Part shown: piece after piece, positions 56,272 to 64,000 of the stretch
How positions within the stretch are numbered: position 1 is the stretch's first letter
Layout of the letters: each line of letters starts with the position of its first letter
Program-made: the position numbers and the translations under genes
From: Volutella citrinella
Taxonomy: Eukaryota; Ascomycota; Sordariomycetes; Hypocreales; Nectriaceae
DNA length: 64,000 nt
NCBI GenBank assembly: GCA_034401135.1
Contig: JAWZSP010000005.1
Location: 4,092,001 to 4,156,000, forward strand
Direction of reading: 5' to 3'
The notes under the pieces: model-generated
The model's database searches: none
Told to the model about the DNA's origin: nothing
Seen by the model: the letters and a program-made list of their open reading frames with translations, nothing else

Positions 56272-56801
56272 GCCAACCTAATATTTCTCTTCCAATTTCA
56301 TACAAGGGCAGGAAATCGGCGCTGGGGGGAAAACCACCTTATTCTCATTCAATGTACCTTCTTCTCCTCCTATCATCCCCCGGCCAGAAGCAGAAGGCTT
56401 TTGAGCATCACCTTTTATTTTTGGCATTTGTATACCAGCCCTCTTACAGCGTATGAGGCCACGACCAGCGATTTAGAGAATAGCTCGTTTTTTACTTCTT
56501 GAATATATCCCTCGATTAATTATGACCTCTTGTCCTCGTCCTGAACTGTCAAATAATGCTTCTAAGGAAGCCGAAATAAGGTGAACCCTGCCAGCGAGCT
56601 AAAAACAACCCGAGCGGCCGCTCGTGTATGAGAACCTGGGGTCGCGATCCTAGCGAATTCCGGGGTGGGATAGATTATAGAACACACTAGCGAGTCGATG
56701 GCTAAATATAAAACAAAAGAGACGAGGCTCGCTCTTGACGACGCCGACCGGAGACAGAAACTCGTGAAATCCTCGATCCCCTTCCTGCGCGGCCTGGCTG
56801 G
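56272..56801. other. Intergenic, convergent 3' ends
   Basis: 530 bases of AT-rich sequence between the lectin-like gene and the TenA-like gene; presumed 3' UTRs. Confidence 0.6.
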
Positions 56802-57551
56802 CTACATTTTCGGCCAGAAGGCCTCCTCGGCGACCAGCACCTCGCGCCACGGAGTTTCAGCCCGCGCGAATAGCTCGGCCGCCATGGCCTCGCCGCCACG
56901 GGCGACCTGCTCTGCGGCGGCCTCGTCGATGATGCGGCCCAGGTCGTCGACAAAGGCGACAAACTCGGGGCTCGTCCAGTTGCCAATGAAATGCTGGCGG
57001 ACGGCGCCTCCGTCGGCGTCTTGGGCGGGGTCCTCACGCGGGGCGAGCTGGGCCTTTGCCCACGACCAGGCGTCCAGGTAGCACTTCTCGGTGGCCCAGA
57101 ACAGGACAGCGGCCTCGAGCCAGGGCAGCTCGCCGTCGCCGGGAAGGACGGCATCGAAGAGGGCCTCGAACCAGACCAGGCCCTGGAGCTTGCCTGCCCG
57201 GCCCGCGAGGTCGATGCCGATGCCGTAGTCTGCGGCCGTCTGCACGAAGAAGTGCTCCTCGCGCCGGATGTTGACGAGCGCCGCCACCAGCCAGTCGAGT
57301 AGCTTGACGGCCGGACCGGGCGCTGAGCCTGGGCGCGGGGCCTTCTCCGGGTACTCGAGGAAGCTGAGGAAGTGGCCAACGCCGCGGATGTAGCTGTGGA
57401 TGTAGAGCCGGTCGTTGGCGAGCCACTTGCCCAGCACGTCCTTGGACGCCTCGCCGCGGGCGGCCAGCCTGAGGAAGTCGGACTGCGTGGCGCGGCGGTA
57501 CTCGTCTGGCTGGGAGGCGAGCAGCGACTTGGTCAGCGAATATGGCGCCAT
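56802..57551 (-). CDS. TenA/THI-4 family protein
   Basis: All-helical protein of the thiaminase-II-like fold, which salvages thiamine pyrimidine breakdown products in characterised members. Single exon, 249 aa. Family features: FLRLAARGEASKDVLGKWLANDRLYIHSYIRGVGHFLS written here in two parts, namely the N-terminal helix with KDVLGKWLANDRLYIH and then SYIRGVGHFLS, followed by REEHFFVQTAADYGI and ATEKCYLDAWSWAK. The last matches the E..YLDAW pattern of TenA_E-type members. A C-terminal W/E motif (TPWREVLVAEEAFW) closes the domain. Whether it acts in thiamine salvage or another pathway cannot be told; no thiamine gene or TPP riboswitch is visible nearby. Confidence 0.85.
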   Translation of the reverse strand: MAPYSLTKSLLASQPDEYRRATQSDFLRLAARGEASKDVLGKWLANDRLYIHSYIRGVGHFLSFLEYPEKAPRPGSAPGPAVKLLDWLVAALVNIRREEHFFVQTAADYGIGIDLAGRAGKLQGLVWFEALFDAVLPGDGELPWLEAAVLFWATEKCYLDAWSWAKAQLAPREDPAQDADGGAVRQHFIGNWTSPEFVAFVDDLGRIIDEAAAEQVARGGEAMAAELFARAETPWREVLVAEEAFWPKM

Positions 57552-57911
57552 TGTTGTGCTGTGATGCCGGCTGCGGGCGATGTTTTGATGGGCACAGATG
57601 TGGCGGAGAGGGTGTCGATGTCGTCAGAGGTGGCGGTCTTATGTTGTTCCCAGATCGACAGTGGTACCTGTCTTAGCGGGTTACCCGAGCAAGCTCCAAC
57701 TCTATCAACGTCCAACGGCTTTCCAGCTGCGTAAATCCGGGGTTGGGTCTATCTGATGGGTGGCAGTGAACCCCACGTCCCTCTGTGGCCCGAGTACAGT
57801 GCCTTAATTGATTGAGTATATTCAGTGTCCTCCTTGGCATGTCATGGTATTCCTGCCTGCGCGGACGGGCGTGTTTTGAACATCGCATGAAAATGGTGCC
57901 AGCGAGCGGCA

Positions 57912-57945
57912 GTCAACATGATGTGTTGATGTTAATCATGTTGAC
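57912..57945. repeat. Perfect 11-base inverted repeat (hairpin) upstream of the TenA-like gene
   Basis: GTCAACATGAT at 57912-57922 and its exact reverse complement ATCATGTTGAC at 57935-57945, with a 12-base spacer. It lies 360 bases before the TenA-like start and 1.4 kb before the next plus-strand gene. It could be a dyad-type operator or a stem in a transcript. Confidence 0.65.
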
Positions 57946-59341
57946 GGCAATCAGTCTTAAGACCAAATAAGACCTTATTGAGAAACAAGCATCCGTTCTT
58001 TCAGGGCATTATGCTTGGACACTTGGTCTCATGTTGGCCAAAGAAATTGTCGAGCCACACTTAGACCAGCGTCAGGCTACACAGAGCCGGGAGTCTCGGA
58101 AAGGCTGGCTATACGGGCCGACCCTCAATAGGACTGATGCATGGCTTGTTGCGCACAGGCTCTGGAGTTGTATGCAGCCAAAGCAATGGTTGCCGTGGAG
58201 GACGAGCGAAGCATGCCACAAACAAACAAACCTGGATCTGGTACGAATATCATTGTGCTGCCGCTGGCCTTATATACGCGTATACTCTGTACCAGCACAA
58301 CAACACAAACATGTCGCGCAACGAACCTCGCCATCCAGCTCACGGAGAGACCCAAGAAAGTGACCAGACGCGTGCCGTGCTCCGTATAGTATTTGAATTA
58401 ATTTACTGCTATTGCACGCCAGCTTCGCTTTTTGGTCTAGCCCGCATGTGCAACATTGCGACGTAGTCAGGAGTTGGTTAAAGCCTGCGCCCCCTGGCGA
58501 GGCCACCGCGAGCTAGTATAGCCGTCAGGGCCGTCACATGCCGTTTTAGGCCGGGATGATGGCATTTCGTGCCTTCTTCTCCCTTTGCAACGTTGATTCA
58601 TTACGTGACAGAGCGGCGGCCCCCCTTGGCCTCGGAGGTTCGGATCTGGGGAAGGGCCCGCCTCAGAGGCGCAGTCCCTGACTCCCCTCGGCCCACGACC
58701 CCGTCCAGGCTGCCGCTAGGGCGGATTGCGGGCCCGTGTAATCAAAGGGACACAACGTGAGGCCCCATTGTTTCATTAGCCAGTCCCATGCCATTGTCAA
58801 GATTGTGTAGGGGCTGAGGGCTCGAGGCCGGATCGCCAACCGCCTGGACTCATGCCTGGCTCTGCGCTGGAATGCTGGTTTCACATCCCCACAGACGAGT
58901 CTGCAAAGGCATTGCGCTGGGTTCATCCTTCGAGGGCGCGGTCCAGCGAGGGGCTGAGACGGCTGAAACATTTCCTCCGCATAAGCAGGGCACGCTCCCA
59001 TTGTTGGCGCTGTGTAGGTGATGTGTGGTGTAGTGCTGTGCTTCGCCGCGCGCGCCGTGGAGTCGTCGAAAGGGAAAGGGGCCCATTTCATCAATCCATG
59101 ATCCATAGACAGGCTTAGGTCCCAAGTCCCCAGGACTCGATCGAGCCTATTTCGCTAACGCCCCCGGTCTCGCCATTGTTGCTATTCTTGCTGGTATTAC
59201 TATAAGGGCTCCCGTCATCCCTCGTGCTTATTACCCTCACATCCGCCTCTACTCGTAATACTAATAATCAATAACTGCCCACTACTCACCACACGTACGG
59301 TTGCTCACCCTGCTGCAACACCACCAACGCGCGCCCAAAGG
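57946..59341. other. Intergenic, divergent promoters
   Basis: About 1.4 kb with no supported gene. Confidence 0.5.
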
Positions 59342-59940
59342 ATGATTGTGAATCACGACACAGCGGCTTCTGCCGCCGCCCACTGGACATGGTCGGTCCT
59401 GCGCCGGGCCGACAAGGAAAAGGAGTGCTACAATGACGAGCGCGGCAACACGTGCGAGAAGCCCAGCATGTCGTCAAACGCCAAGTTTGCCATCTTTGCT
59501 GTCGCCGGGTAACTTGCGCCGCCTTGGACTGTTGATGGGCCATTGAAGAACTGACCGTTGGGAATAGAGCCGTGATAGCCATCTTCGTCACGGGTGGCCT
59601 GTTCTTCCTGCACCGCCGCCGTCGCCGCATGGACAAGCTCGAGGAGGCCAAGGACATCCAGGAGCTGGACGACTACGGCCTGGCCAACTCGCCAATGCCC
59701 CAGCAGCAGACGTTTGACCCGCGACAGCCTCCCCCGTACTCGCCAAGCCCGGAGATCCCAGGCACCACCACCAAGCCGCCCAAGGCCAAGGCGCCACGCA
59801 TCAAGCTCGACGCCCCGACTGACGACACTGCCCAGAGATCGCCAGGAACATCGCGTCGCCCCGCATCCGAGCAGTCGCTGACGCCATCCGTGCGCCAAGG
59901 ACAGGCTGTCGCTCCCGCTGACACTCTTGGCTGGAAGTAG
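59342..59940 (+). CDS. Small single-pass membrane protein
   Basis: 179 aa from exons 59342-59508 and 59568-59940 (59-base intron GTAACT...ATAG). The junction falls inside the transmembrane helix: SNAKFAIFAVAG/AVIAIFVTGG then LFFLHRRRRRM. The N-terminal 47 residues (two Cys, lumenal or outside) are short, while the C-terminal tail is Pro-rich and disordered with PPPYSPSPEIP, a PPxY motif that could recruit a WW-domain E3 ligase such as Rsp5. The layout resembles arrestin-adaptor or Bsd2-like short tails, but no domain match is claimed. Confidence 0.75.
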
Positions 59941-60280
59941 AGCCATTCGCATCCCACCTCAGCCTTGCGGGTTCCGCACACCATGTGTGTCTTTCATTGC
60001 TGAGTTCAGAGGCAATGGCCACGACTCATCCTGCCTGGAAGTTTTTGGTTCGATTCATGAATTTTGCAAGTGCAGGACGAGAGAGTGGGCGGATCCTGAT
60101 CTGCACGCCGTCTTGCGCCCCCATATAGCCGACTGGGGAAGTTGGAGAAGCCGAATTTGGCGCGCTCCACAGGGCAAACCGTTGACTACCCCACGATCCA
60201 GCACTACTTGACCAAGATCAAAGGCTACAAATTCCCAGATCCTGCATGCAGCTCCGGAAGTCCCTCGAGGTGATTCGATT

Positions 60281-61594
60281 TTGGAACGGGTAGCAATGAT
60301 GGCATCTTGGCTGTCGCTCACTCACATGTCACGGCTACAAAGGCCCTTGGTCCGACTTGGCCAAGCATCCCAACGTCCCGCGATGGTGTCAAGCCGTCGC
60401 ACTCATGCCTCCAAGGCTACCCGGGGCAGGGCCGATCTTCCTCTCGACGGAATCACTGTCGTGAGCCTCGAGCATGCGATCGCCGCTCCCTTCTGCACGC
60501 GCCAATTGGCCGACCTCGGCGCCCGGGTCATCAAGATTGAGCGCCCCGAGGTTGGCGACTTTGCGAGAGGCTACGACACCCGGGTCCGCGGCCTATCGTC
60601 GCATTTCGTATGGACCAACAGATCCAAGGAGAGCCTGGCGCTGGACCTGAAGAGCCCACGAGACTTCAAGGTGCTCAAGGCGCTGCTGGCAAAGGCAGAC
60701 GTCCTCGTGCAGAACCTTGCGCCGGGTGCCAGCCAGCGCCTCGGTCTGTCGTTTGAGGCTCTGCACCCGGAGCACGAGAAGCTCATTGTTTGCGATATTT
60801 CGGGCTACGGCTCTGACGGTCCCTATCGCGACCGCAAGGCATATGACCTGCTCATACAGAGCGAGTCGGGCCTCCTCTCGGTGACGGGCACCAAGTCTGA
60901 GCCCGCCAAGGTCGGCGTCTCAATCGCAGACATTGCTGCCGGTACATATGCACACCAAAACATCCTAGCGGCGTTGTTGAAGCGGGCAAAGACGGGCAAG
61001 GGCTCCCACATTGACATCTCGATGCTCGAAAGCATGGCCGAGTGGATGTCCTTCCCCATGTACTACACCTTCGAGGGCGCGCCCAGCCCGCAGGCCGTCG
61101 GCGCAGCCCACGCCTCCGTGTACCCGTACGGGCCCTTTTCCACGGGTGGCGGCGGCTCCGTCATGCTGGGCGTGCAGAACGAGCGCGAGTGGGCCAACTT
61201 TTGCTCCGTGGTCCTCGAGGACGCCGGCGTGGCCACCGATGAGCGCTTCGTCACCAACACGCTGCGGTCGGAGAACCGGGACGAGCTCGACGCCATCATC
61301 CACGCGGCCTTTTCGAGCCTCGACGCCTCCGAGGCCCTCGAAAGGCTGGACAGGGCTGGTATTGCAAACGCAAAGGTCAATGACATGCAGGGCCTGTGGG
61401 ACCACCCGCAACTAAAGGCGCGGCAGCGCTGGGTCGAGGTCGATACGCCCGCGGGCCGGGTTCCGGCCCTTCTTCCTCCTGGAGCGCCCAGCGCCGAGCA
61501 CGTCAGGATGGACGGCGTGCCTGAGCTTGGGCAGCATACCGAGGCCATTCTTGCGGAGCTGGGCTTTGCTCGTGATGAGCAGGGTGACAACTAG
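60281..61594 (+). CDS. Class III CoA-transferase (CaiB/BaiF), probably mitochondrial
   Basis: Transfers CoA between carboxylic acids; closest in layout to the succinate-hydroxymethylglutarate (SUGCT-type) group. Single exon, up to 437 aa. An Arg/Ser-rich leader without acids (RPLVRLGQASQRPAMVSSRR) suggests mitochondrial import; ATGs at 60281, 60296, 60299 and 60326 are all possible starts. Motifs are GITVVSLEHAIAAPFCTRQLADLG written as GITVVSLEHAIAAPFCTR followed by QLADLGARVIKIE, then NRSKESLALDLKS, and the catalytic Asp in KAYDLLIQSESGL. A C-terminal KVNDMQGLWDHPQLKAR segment is usual. The substrate pair is not determinable here. Confidence 0.9.
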   Translation: MERVAMMASWLSLTHMSRLQRPLVRLGQASQRPAMVSSRRTHASKATRGRADLPLDGITVVSLEHAIAAPFCTRQLADLGARVIKIERPEVGDFARGYDTRVRGLSSHFVWTNRSKESLALDLKSPRDFKVLKALLAKADVLVQNLAPGASQRLGLSFEALHPEHEKLIVCDISGYGSDGPYRDRKAYDLLIQSESGLLSVTGTKSEPAKVGVSIADIAAGTYAHQNILAALLKRAKTGKGSHIDISMLESMAEWMSFPMYYTFEGAPSPQAVGAAHASVYPYGPFSTGGGGSVMLGVQNEREWANFCSVVLEDAGVATDERFVTNTLRSENRDELDAIIHAAFSSLDASEALERLDRAGIANAKVNDMQGLWDHPQLKARQRWVEVDTPAGRVPALLPPGAPSAEHVRMDGVPELGQHTEAILAELGFARDEQGDN

Positions 61595-63246
61595 TCTCGA
61601 GACTCTTGTTGTGAGGCACCAGTGCATATATAAACTATACACTTTACATACATGACCATGAATTTTTATTATCTATTTTCTATTTGGCTACCATTGGCTA
61701 CTTGCCGTGGCTAACAGCTTGTTCATGACCCCAACCAGAGTTTGGCTTGAGAACAGAAGAGCGCGGAAGTTGCAGTGCATGCCAGTCCACAGAAAAGAAG
61801 TTTCGATCGGATCATAGGACACAGCATCCCAGTTCTGTTCTTCCCTGTCTCGCTAGCAGCACCAGTTCTTTCCCAAGGGGACCCGGCCAAAGAACAAAGG
61901 CACAATGATGTCTCCACTGGTCAAAGTCTTTAATTAGCTGCCTTGGCTAGGTGAATCTGTCGAACGTAAGCTGACGACAGGTTCACCAATGTACTAATAT
62001 TTACGTATTTGCCTGAGGTGCGGGATCCCTCACAGAGACCAAGGCATTGCAAGCGGCGGCACATCAGGATCGGTTGATGTTCCGACCGCCAGGCAAGGGT
62101 GAGTGCATTGGCGGCGGCAGAACCCTGTCACTGTTGACAGCATCCAACCAGCCGGATGATGCCGCTCTGGTCATCTGTTGGTCGCCCATACCAATAAAGG
62201 CAAACGACATCTGAACTACACTCATTGACAGAAGCTGCTATTGTGGCTGATCTGGTGGCCCACCATGCCACCGGCTTGGGCGGCTTCGTTCGGTTCGGCC
62301 CGCATACAAATAGTGACTTGGGTACCTGGAGCCACGTTCCCGCTGGGGAATGCACAGCGAGACTGGGGGAAAGCTGCCGAATAATATGCAGTATATCTGG
62401 CGTTCGCACAAGTTTCAAATAGGTCGCCAAGGCAGCCATGGTTTGGCGAGGTCGGCCTCATACGAGAGTTCCAATCAACTCCCTCCTCTTGGTCAGTGCC
62501 CTGTTCATTCCACCTGGACTGGGGGCTGCAGTGTTGGGGGCTACAGGACCCCTCCTCTGCAAGATTGCCCAGCGTAGGGCTGACCAATGCCGGATGCTTA
62601 GGGGCGGGCAATTGGCTGCCTGCTGGTTGATGGCGTCGTGTGATGGATGGCTAGAGCACGAGGACGTTCACAGCAATGCACCGTCAGCAAATGGAACAAT
62701 GTCTCTCGCATCAGCTGCACCATCTTGGGGAGCCGCTGTTGCAGCCCCATCTGCAAACTGCTCCTGCCCGTTGAAGCTGTACCTAGCTGTTTCAGCATTC
62801 ACGCTAGGACCCTGGGCTGTTCAGCTGGCGCTCCGTCTGGTGCTCCAAGAGGCAGATGTGGCCGAATTATGCTGGGGATCTCCCGACCATTCGAGGGCGC
62901 TAATTGGAGAATAGGGCTGCCAGTACTGCTAATTACAGTCTATCTTGTACGGCAAGCGGTTGCCAGGTCCCAACTAGGCACCTACTATAGGGAGATGTAA
63001 GAATGACCCTGGTCAAATCCCAGAGTCTGGCCCAGTCCGTGGCTGTTCCTGGGGCTAATAATAATGAAAATTGCTTCATAAAACCTTGCCAAGTCCCCTG
63101 CGCTTTGGGGAGGCTCCTCTCTCTGCTTGTTTCTGTCGTCTCGCAAGCGGGCACCTCGCTCTTCCGGGTTACTCACTGAACCCGCCTGTCTAACCCATCA
63201 CCATCACCATCGCCAGTGCTGCAGATCTTCACCTTTGCAGGGGGCA
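61595..63246. other. Intergenic, no gene seen
   Basis: About 1.65 kb between two plus-strand genes. A 158-codon frame at 62438-62914 lacks any motif or splice support. A CATCAC trinucleotide-like run near 63197 lies in the presumed leader of the next gene. Confidence 0.5.
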
Positions 63247-64000
63247 ATGTCGCTCCCAGAAAAGCCCGCTCTGGGCACCCTTAGTAGCACCACAGACGAC
63301 GAGATCAACCAAGTATGGAAGGAGGTTGAGGAGCGGGTGATTGAAATGGCCGGTGGTGATCCGGCCAAGATCAACCGCTCGCTCAACATTGACAATGTCA
63401 TGGACTACTTGGACCGCACTCAGGCCAAGGACAAGAAGGCCTCGGAGAAGTATGGGGCTGCTCGCGCCATCTTCAACCGAACACTTCAGTGCATCCAGAC
63501 TGTGGGTGGCATCGTCGCTGATGGCGCCTCTTATGTATGTTGGCGTTGACACTGGCATCGCTCCTGCCCTCTGGCTTTTCTCGACCCCAGCTAAATTTCT
63601 CCACAGGCTTTTGCACCAGCAAATACATGCTACAGCGCCCTCACCTTCGTCATCTCGGCATGGCAGGGCTACGAGGGCATCTTCGACAGCCTGGCCTCGC
63701 TGCTCGAGAAATGCGCCGAGTTTCTCGACCGCCTGACGTACTACTCAGAGTCCGGCATGGACGCGAAGCTGACAAAGGTCGCCTGCCAGCACCTCAAGAT
63801 CTTTGTCGACATCTGCGATCGCAGCCTGAAGTTGCGCCAGAAACGCCACAAGTTCGCCGCCTTCATGAAGCAGATGTTCCTCAACGACGATGGTGTCCAG
63901 GGCCTACTTGATGCCATGAAGAACCTCGTCGACAAGGAGCGCGGGCTGGTGGCGGCCCAGACTTGGAAGTCGAGCAACGAAGCTGCCGCTAACTCGCGCG
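63247..64000 (+). CDS. STAND/NLR-type protein, N-terminal part (Goodbye-like domain), cut by the window end
   Basis: Exon 1 is 63247-63534 and exon 2 runs from 63607 past the right edge (intron GTATGT...CACAG, phase 0, SY/AFAPANTCY). About 227 residues are visible. It begins MSLPEKPALGTLSS and contains an all-helical domain resembling the Goodbye-type N-terminal domain of fungal STAND proteins: IWNK-like QVWKEVEERVIEMAGGD, then ALTFVISAWQGYEGIFDSLA, CAEFLDRLTYYSE and KIFVDICDRSLKLRQ. Such domains are typically followed by a NACHT or NB-ARC NTPase and ankyrin, WD40 or TPR repeats, in proteins linked to self/non-self recognition. Those parts are outside the window, so the full class is inferred. 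Confidence 0.7.

Noticed and set aside
62438..62914. 158-codon frame with hydrophobic segments
   Set aside because: Hydrophobicity arises from a GCT/CTG-rich tract. No consistent start context, promoter or homologous motif.
1..64000. CRISPR arrays, bacterial operons or prophage
   Set aside because: No evenly spaced direct repeats with unique spacers. Introns and promoter structure show eukaryotic nuclear DNA.

Overview
The window looks like a gene-rich chromosome stretch of a filamentous ascomycete, most likely a sordariomycete. Genes carry short introns (about 46-85 nt) with GTRNGT-type donors and CTAAC/CTGAC branch points, codons are C/G-ending, and promoters are pyrimidine-rich with TATA boxes about 85-145 bases upstream of the start. 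The qa (quinate) gene set and the fungal-type MSH4, TPS3, Bud23 and STAND genes fit Pezizomycotina. I cannot name the species.

Layout. 1-7.2 kb holds most of a quinate-utilisation cluster: quinate permease (qa-y, cut by the left edge), quinate/shikimate dehydrogenase (qa-3), 3-dehydroshikimate dehydratase (qa-4), catabolic type II 3-dehydroquinase (qa-2) and an inositol-monophosphatase-like gene (qa-x/qutG). Together they import quinate and convert it to protocatechuate. A 16-base sequence close to the QA-1F operator lies between qa-3 and qa-4. The regulators qa-1F and qa-1S are not in the window. 7.2-11.6 kb holds meiotic MSH4 and a FAR1-type DNA-binding protein. A 6 kb gene-free stretch then precedes tps3, a trehalose synthase regulatory subunit with decayed catalytic motifs. 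21.2-23.8 kb encodes a dynamin/Mx-like GTPase.

24-39.5 kb is an accessory island without an intact gene that I can support. It holds diverged repeat copies, a scrambled Ty1/copia polymerase relic, ATPase- and helicase-like frame fragments, a well-formed orphan intron, and a tRNA-Arg(CCT) followed by a second isolated T-arm and a Pol III-type T run.

39.5-64 kb is ordinary gene territory: a Mn/Fe-type CDF cation transporter, a FAD-dependent oxidoreductase, a secreted lipocalin, a small mitochondrial-type protein, Svp26 and Bud23 (divergent), a seven-exon tyrosinase, a membrane-anchored beta-propeller lectin-like protein, a TenA-family protein, a small single-pass membrane protein, a mitochondrial class III CoA-transferase, and the start of a STAND-type protein running off the right edge. 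I rebuilt all exon structures by eye from splice signals, frame continuity and family motifs.
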